A DNA stretch of 64,000 bases from Leucothrix pacifica (GTDB lineage: Bacteria > Pseudomonadota > Gammaproteobacteria > Thiotrichales > Thiotrichaceae), in NCBI RefSeq assembly GCF_003172875.1, contig NZ_QGKM01000013.1, forward strand, positions 124,001-188,000. Direction: 5' to 3'. The translations under genes were made by a program, and so were the position numbers. The notes under the pieces are model-generated. The model was not told the DNA's origin. It did not search any database and saw only the letters and a program-made list of their open reading frames with translations. Position 1 is the first letter of the stretch. Each line of letters begins with the position of its first letter. Positions 28,413-36,928 of the stretch are shown piece by piece.

Positions 28413-28862
28413 ATGAGAGCACGCTTCGTTAACCAACGTATGTTTATGGTACTGGTAAATATTCGTAATGGATTGTTGTATTTTAGAACGTGGTACTATC
28501 GCACGATCTATGGCATGAATATCGCCCCAGATGTACGGCTATCTTTTAAGGCACGCATCGACAAAACCAATCCCAAAGGCTTAACCATTGGTGAAAAAAC
28601 GATGGTGACTTTTGATGCCATTGTGCTTTCACACGACTACTCAACCCGAAAGCACAGTGCGCAGACCAAAATTGGCTCTCATTGCTTCATTGGTTGTGGC
28701 TCTATTGTGCTGCCCAATGTCACTATCGGTGACCATGTTATCGTCGCAGCAGGAAGTGTAGTAACGAAAGATGTACCGTCAAATAGCATTGTTGCCGGCA
28801 ACCCGGCTAAAGTCATTGCGAGCGACATCCAAACGATCGAGTATGGGATGCTAGCGGAATGA
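28413..28862 (+). CDS. Left-handed beta-helix acetyltransferase (hexapeptide repeat)
   Basis: A 149-residue protein of the hexapeptide acyltransferase family. The C-terminal half shows the repeats: KIGSHCFIGCGSIVLPNVTIGDHVIVAAGSVVTKDVPSNSIVAGNPAKVI (read in parts), with the GNPAKxI ending of WbbJ/maltose-acetyltransferase-type enzymes. The catalytic-type His may be that in LSHDYSTRKHS. By family it transfers an acetyl group from acetyl-CoA to a sugar hydroxyl, so it may decorate the repeat unit. The 4-bp overlap with the next glycosyltransferase (ATGA) indicates joint translation. Confidence 0.88.
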   Translation: MRARFVNQRMFMVLVNIRNGLLYFRTWYYRTIYGMNIAPDVRLSFKARIDKTNPKGLTIGEKTMVTFDAIVLSHDYSTRKHSAQTKIGSHCFIGCGSIVLPNVTIGDHVIVAAGSVVTKDVPSNSIVAGNPAKVIASDIQTIEYGMLAE

Positions 28863-29791
28863 GCAAGGTCGACATCATACTGGTATCCTATAACACTGCT
28901 GAATACACGGTTCGGGCTATTGAATCCGTTTTTGAACAGACAAAGCAAACTGACATCAATCTGATAGTCGTTGACAATGCATCCACTGATAACTCAGTAG
29001 AGCGCATCAAACAAACATTCCCGGATGTTAAGTTAATAGAAACAGGTGCTAACTTAGGTTTTGCTGGCGGTGTTAACGTTGGTGCCAAAGCGGGCGATGC
29101 AGAATATATATTACTACTAAACCCGGATACGGTCATTTTGGAAGGTGCTATTGATAAGTTGGTTTTATTCGCAGAGCAGCACCCACAATCAGGGGTTTGG
29201 GGTGGTGTTACACTGAACAATGACCTTAGCCTGAATCCAAACAATGCGCGAGCCAGAATCGACTTCCGAACGTTACTCTTTAGTGCATTAGGTTTAAGTA
29301 AGCTATTCAATAAGAGCTGCTTCTTTAATCATGACAACTATGGCTGCTGGGATCGCAAGTCTGAGCGAGACGTTGATGTAATCACCGGATGCTTCTTTCT
29401 GACTCCAAGAACGCTTTGGGAGTCCCTGAACGGCCTTGATGAAACCTTCTTCATGTATGCTGAAGAGGCGGATTACTGCATTCGAGCTATTGAAAAAGGC
29501 CATCAACCAAGAGTGACACCAACTGCCAGAATTATTCATCATGGCGGCGTGAGTGAAGTGGATCTATCCGGCAAGATGATCAAACTGCTAAAAGGCAAAT
29601 CACACTTTATAAAAAAACACGAGCCAAGCTGGAAGCAGCCCATTTTTAAAGGACTTCTCCTGCTGCACGTTTTTAACAAGTATATTTCAAGTTCACTAGT
29701 CGCTTTGATTGAGAAAGACAAGCAAGCACTTAGTAATGAGTGGCGCAAAATTTTCAAACAAAGACAGAGTTGGCTGGCGGGGTACCAATAA
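28859..29791 (+). CDS. Family 2 glycosyltransferase (rhamnosyltransferase-like)
   Basis: A 310-residue GT-A protein. It opens VDIILVSYNTAEYTVRAIESV, then VVDNASTDNSVERIKQTFP, NLGFAGGVNVGAK and LLLNPDTVIL (the DxD-type metal site is read as NPDT in this branch). VITGCFFLTPRTLWESLNGLDETFFMYAEEADYCIRA follows, with EEADYC as the catalytic-base segment. This pattern is that of WbbL-type rhamnosyltransferases, but the donor sugar cannot be fixed by reading. The C-terminal 70 residues are basic and amphipathic, which may attach it to the membrane. The next gene starts immediately after its stop. Confidence 0.88.
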   Translation: MSKVDIILVSYNTAEYTVRAIESVFEQTKQTDINLIVVDNASTDNSVERIKQTFPDVKLIETGANLGFAGGVNVGAKAGDAEYILLLNPDTVILEGAIDKLVLFAEQHPQSGVWGGVTLNNDLSLNPNNARARIDFRTLLFSALGLSKLFNKSCFFNHDNYGCWDRKSERDVDVITGCFFLTPRTLWESLNGLDETFFMYAEEADYCIRAIEKGHQPRVTPTARIIHHGGVSEVDLSGKMIKLLKGKSHFIKKHEPSWKQPIFKGLLLLHVFNKYISSSLVALIEKDKQALSNEWRKIFKQRQSWLAGYQ

Positions 29792-30634
29792 ATGGCGACA
29801 GTAATTGTTCCTGCACATAACGAATCAAGCGTGATTGAAGCATGTCTTGACAGCATCATCAATCAACAAGAAATTGATCATGTGATTGTTGCTTGTAATG
29901 GCTGCACTGACGATACAGCTGACATTGTTAGAAAAAAATATCCTGACGTGCATTGTCTGGATATTAAAAAACCATCAAAGGTAAATGCACTCAACGAGGC
30001 CGAAAACTACGCTCGTGAACTTGGCTGGAGTTTCCCTGTCTACTACATTGATGCTGACACCAGAATCAGTGCTGATTGTATTCCAACAATCAACCGATAC
30101 CTTGAGTCTGAAGAAATTTTATTAGCTGCCCCCACGCCAATAATTGATACTTCACAGTCATCGTGGTTAGTCAGAACTTATTACAAAGTCTGGACCAATT
30201 TACCCTATATAAAAGAAGGTGTGATTGCTACCTGTAGCTATATCATCACAGAAAAAGGAAGAGAGCGATTCGAGACGTTTCCCGATGTCATCAATGATGA
30301 TGGATTCATCCGCTGTAATTTCTGGAACCGTGAAATAAGTAACGTTCCGGGTGCTGAGATTTATATCAATGCCCCACGAGACATTTACTCTCTCATAAAA
30401 ATTAAAACACGTGCACGATTAGGCAATATGCAATTACTTGCCGCTGATTTATGCAAAGTAAAAGAGAACAAAAAATACGGAAGTGTCATGCGCTCTAAAC
30501 TGCTAAGTAAAGAGTGGTTCCCGACGATGATTTATATCGGGATCGCTACTATCATTAGGTTTCGGTCAAAAATGCAGTTTAACCAGTTAAAGGACTACCG
30601 TTGGGAAAAAGACATGTCCTCTCGCAATGCATGA
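29792..30634 (+). CDS. Family 2 glycosyltransferase
   Basis: A 280-residue GT-A protein beginning MATVIVPAHNESSVIEACLDSI, with ACNGCTDDTADIVRK and the DxD metal site in VYYIDADTRISADC. INDDGFIRCNF, near the middle, probably holds the catalytic acidic residue. It is shorter than most family 2 enzymes and lacks the usual C-terminal helices, though the last 60 residues are basic and may touch the membrane. It starts directly after the stop of the preceding glycosyltransferase. The 130-bp gap after it separates it from wcaJ and contains no clear terminator. Confidence 0.85.
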   Translation: MATVIVPAHNESSVIEACLDSIINQQEIDHVIVACNGCTDDTADIVRKKYPDVHCLDIKKPSKVNALNEAENYARELGWSFPVYYIDADTRISADCIPTINRYLESEEILLAAPTPIIDTSQSSWLVRTYYKVWTNLPYIKEGVIATCSYIITEKGRERFETFPDVINDDGFIRCNFWNREISNVPGAEIYINAPRDIYSLIKIKTRARLGNMQLLAADLCKVKENKKYGSVMRSKLLSKEWFPTMIYIGIATIIRFRSKMQFNQLKDYRWEKDMSSRNA

Positions 30635-30764
30635 TTAGTATACAATGCACAGAAATAATAACGAATACATTCTTATTGAATGTGATTAAAAAAATTGAAC
30701 CAATACTGTGTCTGGTAACCCCCACTAATAGACAGTATAAAACCCGAAAAGAAAGAGGATGACC

Positions 30765-32147
30765 GTGGACGATAAAAGAATAAGCTCGGAGCTAATATAT
30801 CGCTTAGTAGACATCTCGGTAATACTGTTACCTTTAATGGTCGGTGCGTTTTACACTCATTTTTATAATGTGCAAGGCTACTTAGTTGCAGGACTATCAG
30901 CTGTTGTACTATTCGGCCTGTATGGACGATTCACCGAAATATACACCTCATGGGGCGGAAGACCGATTCGTGATGAGGCTGCAAGAATTGTGGTTGCTTG
31001 GCTACTAACGTTCCTATCGATGGTGTTTATTGCTTTTATATCTAAAACGAGTGAACACTTTTCTCGTGTAGTCTTGCTTGCATGGCTACTTATTACACCA
31101 GTATTACTTATCACTGCCAGACTCATGCTTCGTCAGCTATTTTCACACCTGAAGCGCTTGGGTATGAACAATCGCTCTGTCGCAATCGTCGGTATGACTG
31201 AAAACGGCTTAAGATTTGCCAGAGACCTCGAAAACAACCCTGATTTTGGTTACAGAATTGCGGGGTTCTATGATGAGCGTCAGAGTGAAACCCCAAACAA
31301 TTTTGGCGGCTACGCAAACCTCGGTAATTACCAAGACATGATCAGTTCCGCACGCCAGGGCGAGTGGGATCAAATTTACTTTGCGCTACCTGTTGAAGCC
31401 AAGCAGCGCATGCATGCTTTGTTGGACGATCTGTCAGACAGTGCGACCCCTATCCGCTTACTACCTGATTACTTCACAACCAACCTGCTTCACAGCAAGT
31501 TTATTGAGATTGCGGATACTCCGGTACTTTGTATCTACGATTCGCCGTTTTCATCAGATCATGCCCTTATCAAACGATTGGAAGATATTTTCTTTGGTAG
31601 CGTGATACTGACACTGATCTCGCCAGTACTACTCGGTATTGGACTGGCTGTTAAACTGACTTCCAAAGGCCCGATCCTGTTTAAGCAGACCCGATATGGC
31701 TTAAAAGGTGAGAAGATTCTGGTTTGGAAATTCCGGACTATGACGGTCTGCGAAGATGGTGACAACGTACGTCAGGCACAACGTGATGACGACCGCTTTA
31801 CGCCTATTGGTCGCTTCCTGCGTCGTACCTCACTGGACGAATTACCTCAGTTTATTAATGTCCTTCAAGGCAGAATGTCTATCGTAGGCCCACGGCCTCA
31901 CGCTGTTGCACATAATGAACAGTATCGTTCACTGATCCCTGGCTACATGCTCCGCCATATGATTAAACCTGGCATAACTGGCTGGGCACAAATTAACGGC
32001 TGGAGAGGTGAGACTAATACGGTTTATAAAATGAAGAAGCGCGTCGAGTTTGACTTGGAATATATGCGCGAATGGAGCTTATTGTTGGACCTGAAGATCA
32101 TCTTCTTAACAGTGACTCGTTCTTTTATCGATAAAAACGCTTACTAA
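30765..32147 (+). CDS. wcaJ: Undecaprenyl-phosphate glycosyl-1-phosphate transferase (WcaJ-like)
   Basis: Starts the lipid-linked repeat unit by moving a sugar-1-phosphate, usually glucose-1-P or galactose-1-P, to undecaprenyl phosphate. The N-terminal half has four or five helices and a CoA-binding-like domain (SVAIVGMTENGLRFARDLENNPDFGYRIAGFYDE, read in parts). The C-terminal half is the bacterial sugar-transferase domain: KRLEDIFFGSVILTLISPVLL, KQTRYGLKGEKILVWKFRTM, RRTSLDELPQFINVLQGRMSIVGPRPHA, PGITGWAQINGWRGET. GTG 30765 (460 residues) is preferred over ATG 30759 because GAGG at 30755-30758 touches the ATG but is six bases from the GTG. It is separated from the preceding genes by 130 bp and may have its own promoter. 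Confidence 0.93.
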   Translation: MDDKRISSELIYRLVDISVILLPLMVGAFYTHFYNVQGYLVAGLSAVVLFGLYGRFTEIYTSWGGRPIRDEAARIVVAWLLTFLSMVFIAFISKTSEHFSRVVLLAWLLITPVLLITARLMLRQLFSHLKRLGMNNRSVAIVGMTENGLRFARDLENNPDFGYRIAGFYDERQSETPNNFGGYANLGNYQDMISSARQGEWDQIYFALPVEAKQRMHALLDDLSDSATPIRLLPDYFTTNLLHSKFIEIADTPVLCIYDSPFSSDHALIKRLEDIFFGSVILTLISPVLLGIGLAVKLTSKGPILFKQTRYGLKGEKILVWKFRTMTVCEDGDNVRQAQRDDDRFTPIGRFLRRTSLDELPQFINVLQGRMSIVGPRPHAVAHNEQYRSLIPGYMLRHMIKPGITGWAQINGWRGETNTVYKMKKRVEFDLEYMREWSLLLDLKIIFLTVTRSFIDKNAY

Positions 32148-32172
32148 CAACAGATTTCCCAGAGTTGCTGCT

Positions 32173-33252
32173 TTGCAAATTAATCAAATTACATTTACGC
32201 GGTTCATAGCCGCGTTAACCGTTGTATTCTTCCATTACGGTACTCATGCATTTCCAGCAACCTTTAGCTGGTTAAGCGAAAGCGTTACAGCAGGTCCCAT
32301 TGCGGTAAACTACTTTTACGTACTTTCTGGCTTTATTATGGCAATTGCCTATTATCAGCCGCACAACCCAGCACCGCTGAGTAAACGTAAGTATTGGATC
32401 GCCCGCTTTGCACGAATCTACCCTGTCTACTTAGTTGCACTGTTGTTAATGGCAGTTGCGAGTTCCAGTGAAGTTGTCAACAACCCACTAGCTTTACCGC
32501 TGCATGTGACTATGTTACAAGCGTGGGTTCCTGGGTATCCGATGACACTTAACAACCCTGGCTGGTCATTGTCTGTAGAAGCTTTTTTCTATCTTTGCTT
32601 CCCATTTTTGCTAGCGTTGATTTATCGAACCGGACTCAAGTACCTGACAATAGTCTGCTTCGTACTTTGGCTTATCACTCAGTTTATCCTGTTAACAGGA
32701 ATCAATAGCCCTGAGTATACTGGTAAAAGCTTGCTACATGATTTTGTGTATTACCACCCATTGATGCACATCAACGCGTTTATTGCTGGATTACTTTGCG
32801 GAGTACTTTACAAAAGCAAGGCTGATTCTCTCAAATCTCCGAACCCGGTTTTGCTCTTAGGATCACTTTTATTGATCGTGATGCTTCTTGAATTTAGACC
32901 ATTTTTCGAGAACATAGTGGGCTATAAACTTGCATATACTAATGGATTGATCGCACCAGTATTTTTATTATTTATTTGGTTACTCGCATCAACCAAAGGA
33001 CGCATTCAAACACTGCTGAGTCACCCTACCCTAATCTTGTTAGGCGAGGCGAGCTTTTCTCTGTATATACTGCAAAAGCCAGTCTATGGGCTCTACAACA
33101 GAATACTCGAACCTCGGCTGGGGCTAGGCGAGGTAGCGGATTTTTATGTGGCACTTATTTTGTTAATTATTCTCTCGATTGCTTCTTATAAGTTGTTTGA
33201 AACACCTGCCAGAACCTATATAAACAAGGCATTGGCAGCTAAGCCAACATAG
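32173..33252 (+). CDS. Acyltransferase family 3 membrane protein (OafA/YrhL-like)
   Basis: A 359-residue integral membrane protein of the acyltransferase-3 family: N-terminal ITFTRFIAALTVVFFHYGTHAF with the conserved R and the catalytic His in FFHYG, then GPIAVNYFYVLSGFIMAIAY, RKYWIARFARIYPVY with the R-x10-R pattern, NNPGWSLSVEAFFYL, and later ILLGEASFSLYILQKPVY. About ten helices. Members attach acetyl or other acyl groups to surface glycans, so this is a likely decorator of the polymer made here. The start is TTG at 32173 with only a weak upstream site; the N-terminal match begins right after it, so it is accepted. Confidence 0.88.
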   Translation: MQINQITFTRFIAALTVVFFHYGTHAFPATFSWLSESVTAGPIAVNYFYVLSGFIMAIAYYQPHNPAPLSKRKYWIARFARIYPVYLVALLLMAVASSSEVVNNPLALPLHVTMLQAWVPGYPMTLNNPGWSLSVEAFFYLCFPFLLALIYRTGLKYLTIVCFVLWLITQFILLTGINSPEYTGKSLLHDFVYYHPLMHINAFIAGLLCGVLYKSKADSLKSPNPVLLLGSLLLIVMLLEFRPFFENIVGYKLAYTNGLIAPVFLLFIWLLASTKGRIQTLLSHPTLILLGEASFSLYILQKPVYGLYNRILEPRLGLGEVADFYVALILLIILSIASYKLFETPARTYINKALAAKPT

Positions 33253-33566
33253 CTGAATAATTAATCTTTTAATATCAAAGAGATAAGATAACTAAGCATG
33301 ATTGTGCTTGAGCGGTGTAGTTGCTATTATGAGCCGATATTTAATAAGCCACTTGTTCCCGTTAATATGCCGTAAATACCTCTCGCAGCATGATTGCGAA
33401 CCGATAAAACAGGCTTATCTACTTTAAAGGCTTGTTTATCTACATGCGTTTGAATTACGCATGTAAACCACTAACAATGGTCGGAAAATAAGAGCTAGAG
33501 AAAATCAGGAACGACTATCTAGCTAAACCAGAATAACCCTATTATCAAACTAGATGACAGAATTTT
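33253..33566 (+). promoter_or_regulatory. Non-coding region before wzc with inverted and direct repeats
   Basis: No gene is seen in these 314 bp. They hold the promoter region of the Wzc-like gene. Visible structure: a 9-bp inverted repeat at 33441-33465; a smaller one, TCGCA-N7-TGCGA, at 33383-33399; near-identical AGGCTTATCTAC (33411-33422) and AGGCTT-GTTT-ATCTAC (33428-33443); and AGCATGATTG repeated at 33295-33304 and 33387-33396. A clear -35/-10 pair could not be assigned. The repeats suggest a regulator-binding site or structured leader. Confidence 0.55.
33441..33465. repeat. Perfect 9-bp inverted repeat with 7-bp spacer
   Basis: TACATGCGT, spacer TTGAATT, ACGCATGTA. It lies 102 bp upstream of the wzc start, in the longest gene-free stretch of the exopolysaccharide locus. 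As DNA it resembles a dimer-binding operator; as RNA it would form a hairpin. No T run follows, so it is not a terminator. Confidence 0.75.
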
Positions 33567-35780
33567 ATGAGTGTTGACAATAACCAGAGACTCCCCTCCC
33601 GAGTCACGAATAACCAAGCGGCGAGCGGTCAAGTTGTTCCCCATCCGAGCACTATATACCCTGAGGAGCTACTCGAGCCATCAAACGGTCTTAACCTAAA
33701 AGACTTCATTGTCATCATTACCCGTCGTAAGTGGTTAGTTACTACAATTGCACTCCTTACTCTACTTGCTGTTATCCTTATCACTCTGATGATAAAGCCG
33801 GTTTACCGTGCCACATCGACCATTCAGATTGAACGTAACGCTAAACAAATTGTTAGTGGAAACACTTTCGATGCAATTGAGTCCCGAAGCGATAAAGACT
33901 TTCACGAAACGCAAAGACAACTTATTCAAAGTAAAGCATTAGCTGGCCGGGTTATCAACCAACTGGGGCTTGACACAAAAGATACTTCTTCTGGCTTAGT
34001 TAGTAGCATAAAGAAGGCTCTGGGTATGTCTTCGGCTGACCAAAGCAATGCAGAAAGAACCGAAGCATTATTCCTAGACAACCTAACGGTCCAGCCAGTC
34101 AGCAACTCTCAGCTGGTTAGTATTAACTACGACTCTACTGACCCTAAACTAGCTGCTGACATCTCAAACGCCATTTCTAGAACATTCGTTAGAATGAATC
34201 TCGAAAAGCGATTTGACACAGCATCTTATTCTAAGGATTTTCTGAGTGAAAACATTCAGAGAGTTCGTCAGACACTAGAGAAGTCGGAGCAAGCCCTCAA
34301 CGACTATGCCAAACAATACGGCATTGTTCAGGATATTGACGGCGAAAGCACGGACACTCACTCATTAAAGAAACTGAGTGAAGAGCTTGTTAAAGTTGAA
34401 CGCGAGCGTATCGAAGCCGAAGCACTCTATAATCAGGCCAAAAATGCTGACACTGACAACCCGACCATTATCGCTGTTCTGTCAAAAGACCCAACACTGC
34501 AGGAAAAGGGTAATGAATTAGCGCTGATGATCGCTGACCGAAATGCACGAATCCAACGTTCCAGTTCAGGTACGAGTCGTACCATTCGTAACCTAACGGC
34601 TAAAATCGAAAGACTGCGCGCAGAGATCAACGCACAATCAAGCACGGTTCTTTCTTCACTGAAGTCTGAAGCTGATACTGCTAAAAACCGTCAAGAGCTA
34701 ATCAGAGAACAACTCGCTGAACTCAAGAATAATGCTATCGCGACTCAAGGCGACAGTATTAAGTACAACACCCTGAAAAGAGAAGTTGAATCAAACCAGG
34801 CGCTATATACCGACTTACTACAGCAGCTCAAGACTGTAAATGTTGCTAGTACGGTTGGTACCAACAATATTAGCATCATCGACAAGGCCGGTGTTCCTTA
34901 CGAGAAGCACAAACCAAAGCTACGTAACAATGTCGCTTTTGGTCTGCTACTTGGCCTCATGCTTGGAATGGGCGCAGCGTTCTTGCGTGAGTTCATGGAT
35001 GATACTTTAAAAGGGTCAGATGAGCTTGAAAGAACAACAGGACTTCCGGTACTAGGTCTACTACCAAATATCAAAAACCAGCCTGACGAGCACACTGCAC
35101 TTCTGGCACACATGGAACCGAGGTCTCCTCTGGCAGAAGCTATCCGTTCATTACGCACTAGCCTAAAGTTCTCTACTCAGTACGGTGCACCACGTACAAC
35201 CTTTATTACCAGCTCTAATCCGGCTGAGGGTAAAAGTAGCATTGCGCTAAACTTAGCAACTGCATATGCGCAAGTTGGCAGTAGAGTATTACTAATTGAT
35301 GCAGATTTGCGTAATCCAAGCATTCACCATCTGCTAAAGTTAGATAATCTGGAAGGTCTAACCAATTATCTTGCAGGTGCAGGAGAAGCGAGTGCCATCA
35401 GCCGACCTTGTCTGATTAAACAGCTGCGAGTAATTACTTCAGGTCCAATTCCACCTGATCCGGTTGAGCTGTTATCAGGTAATCGTATGACCGAGCTGCT
35501 CGATCTGGCCAAGAATGAATTTGATTACATTATTATTGATGGACCTCCAGTCATTGGTCTGGCAGATGCATTAGTACTGTCTAACTTGTCCGATGCAACC
35601 ATTCTGACAGTACAAGCTGGCATAACCAGAAAAGCCTCTCTGATGGCTGCCCTGAAGCGATTAGAGCGCAGTAGTGGTAATATCATTGGGACGTTGTTGT
35701 CACGGGTAGATCGAGCTAGTAACCCTGAATATAACGAGGACAGTTACTATACATATACAAGTCCAAATCGTAATGTGTAG
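33567..35780 (+). CDS. wzc: Wzc-like chain-length regulator and BY-type tyrosine autokinase
   Basis: Controls polymer length and export with a cytoplasmic kinase. The 737-residue protein has a Wzz domain with TM1 (about 57-76) and TM2 (about 455-472), and a long periplasmic coiled-coil region (about 225-420). The C-terminal bacterial tyrosine kinase carries Walker A in SNPAEGKSS (550-558), Walker A' in LLIDADLRNPS (575-585), Walker B in IIIDGPP (655-661) and the tyrosine cluster (Tyr722, 727, 728, 730). A fused Wzz-kinase form like this is the usual gammaproteobacterial one. Polymer export also needs a Wza-type outer-membrane channel and often a Wzb phosphatase; neither is in this window. Confidence 0.93.
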   Translation: MSVDNNQRLPSRVTNNQAASGQVVPHPSTIYPEELLEPSNGLNLKDFIVIITRRKWLVTTIALLTLLAVILITLMIKPVYRATSTIQIERNAKQIVSGNTFDAIESRSDKDFHETQRQLIQSKALAGRVINQLGLDTKDTSSGLVSSIKKALGMSSADQSNAERTEALFLDNLTVQPVSNSQLVSINYDSTDPKLAADISNAISRTFVRMNLEKRFDTASYSKDFLSENIQRVRQTLEKSEQALNDYAKQYGIVQDIDGESTDTHSLKKLSEELVKVERERIEAEALYNQAKNADTDNPTIIAVLSKDPTLQEKGNELALMIADRNARIQRSSSGTSRTIRNLTAKIERLRAEINAQSSTVLSSLKSEADTAKNRQELIREQLAELKNNAIATQGDSIKYNTLKREVESNQALYTDLLQQLKTVNVASTVGTNNISIIDKAGVPYEKHKPKLRNNVAFGLLLGLMLGMGAAFLREFMDDTLKGSDELERTTGLPVLGLLPNIKNQPDEHTALLAHMEPRSPLAEAIRSLRTSLKFSTQYGAPRTTFITSSNPAEGKSSIALNLATAYAQVGSRVLLIDADLRNPSIHHLLKLDNLEGLTNYLAGAGEASAISRPCLIKQLRVITSGPIPPDPVELLSGNRMTELLDLAKNEFDYIIIDGPPVIGLADALVLSNLSDATILTVQAGITRKASLMAALKRLERSSGNIIGTLLSRVDRASNPEYNEDSYYTYTSPNRNV

Positions 35781-35812
35781 ACATGGCTGAATAATAAACT
35801 TTAGTGAATCCT

Positions 35813-36922
35813 ATGAATAAATCAGCGATCCAGTTTGCTTTATATTTACACGAGTACCCTGAAGCAGGCTTGCAGCAGTGGCATCTAATGCGGACATTAC
35901 CTCACGGTATGACTGAGATGCTACAAACTGCCGCCTCGGCTCAAAAGCGGACTGAGGTCGCTCATTCATTAGGCGTTGACGAGAACAACTTTCAACAAGC
36001 ACTCGTTAAGTTTTTACAACTAGTCATCTCTGACAGCCAAAAAAGCCCCTATCGTGGCTTAGCAACCAGAGATCAAACTAGCTTGGATGTTTGTAAGAAG
36101 CACAAAAAATTACTGCAAAATATATTTCATCCAGACAAGTTCCATCATGAAAAGTCACATCAACTGATTCAGCAAATTCAACAATCCTATGATGAAGTGA
36201 TCGCCTTGAACTCTAAAACAGACATGACAACAGATACACCCCAGTTTACTTCTGATACAGGCTTTTATAACTCAGAACACAACGACTCTGTGATGGAGTT
36301 TCAGGTTAACCATGCACCACGTCCAAGCAGTGCATACAGAAGGCACGAATCAAAGAAGCAAACGAACTACTTATTGGTTGCAGGAATAGCCGGACTAGCA
36401 CTTGCCAGCTTACTGGTAGTCATTATAGTTCCGTCTAATCCTCAGGAAATGGTTCGCCAAGCAGTTATCACTGACACAACCATCCCTTCTACACCTGAAA
36501 AGAAGATTATTCTGGCTGGCTCAACCAGCACCACTAACACTAGTTCTCGCTCTTTAGGTAGCCAATACCAGAGCGCTAACAGTAATGATAGTTCTCGCAT
36601 ACAAGTGCTTCTAAATGAGTTTGAAAGAGGTCTTGAAGGTGACTTGATTAACGAGCTGCTCCGCACAAAAAACCCGTCACAATCCTCTAAGCAAATTATG
36701 AATTTATTTGCATCTGCTGATCAGAAAAAAGTACTGCTTCATAACTTCTCCTGGAGCCTGACAGAACAAGGATTCTATGGCGAAGGTGAGTTCTTGGTTC
36801 GCTTCCAGTTTAGTGAACAGAACCAGTGGGTGACTCGCAAAGGTAAGAGTTCAATAGTACTGTCTGACAATGACTCTAAATTATTAATCGAACAGTTCCA
36901 CTTCGAAGACAATCTACACTAA
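35813..36922 (+). CDS. Membrane protein with J-domain-like segment, function unknown
   Basis: A 369-residue protein with three parts. Residues about 94-132 carry HPDK (HPD at 106-108) between two helices, in KKHKKLLQNIFHPDKFHHEK and LIQQIQQSYDEVIA, which reads as helices II and III of a J domain; a convincing helix I is less clear. Residues about 186-206 form one membrane helix. Residues about 260-369 form a C-terminal region with alternating strands (LLHNFSWSLTEQGFYGEGEFLVRF). The HPD loop would stimulate a DnaK-type ATPase if the domain is genuine. ATG 35813 is chosen over GTG 35804; neither has a strong site. It sits 32 bp after wzc and 6 bp before the HExxH gene, so all three are probably one transcript. 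Confidence 0.7.
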   Translation: MNKSAIQFALYLHEYPEAGLQQWHLMRTLPHGMTEMLQTAASAQKRTEVAHSLGVDENNFQQALVKFLQLVISDSQKSPYRGLATRDQTSLDVCKKHKKLLQNIFHPDKFHHEKSHQLIQQIQQSYDEVIALNSKTDMTTDTPQFTSDTGFYNSEHNDSVMEFQVNHAPRPSSAYRRHESKKQTNYLLVAGIAGLALASLLVVIIVPSNPQEMVRQAVITDTTIPSTPEKKIILAGSTSTTNTSSRSLGSQYQSANSNDSSRIQVLLNEFERGLEGDLINELLRTKNPSQSSKQIMNLFASADQKKVLLHNFSWSLTEQGFYGEGEFLVRFQFSEQNQWVTRKGKSSIVLSDNDSKLLIEQFHFEDNLH

Positions 36923-36928
36923 TAAAAA

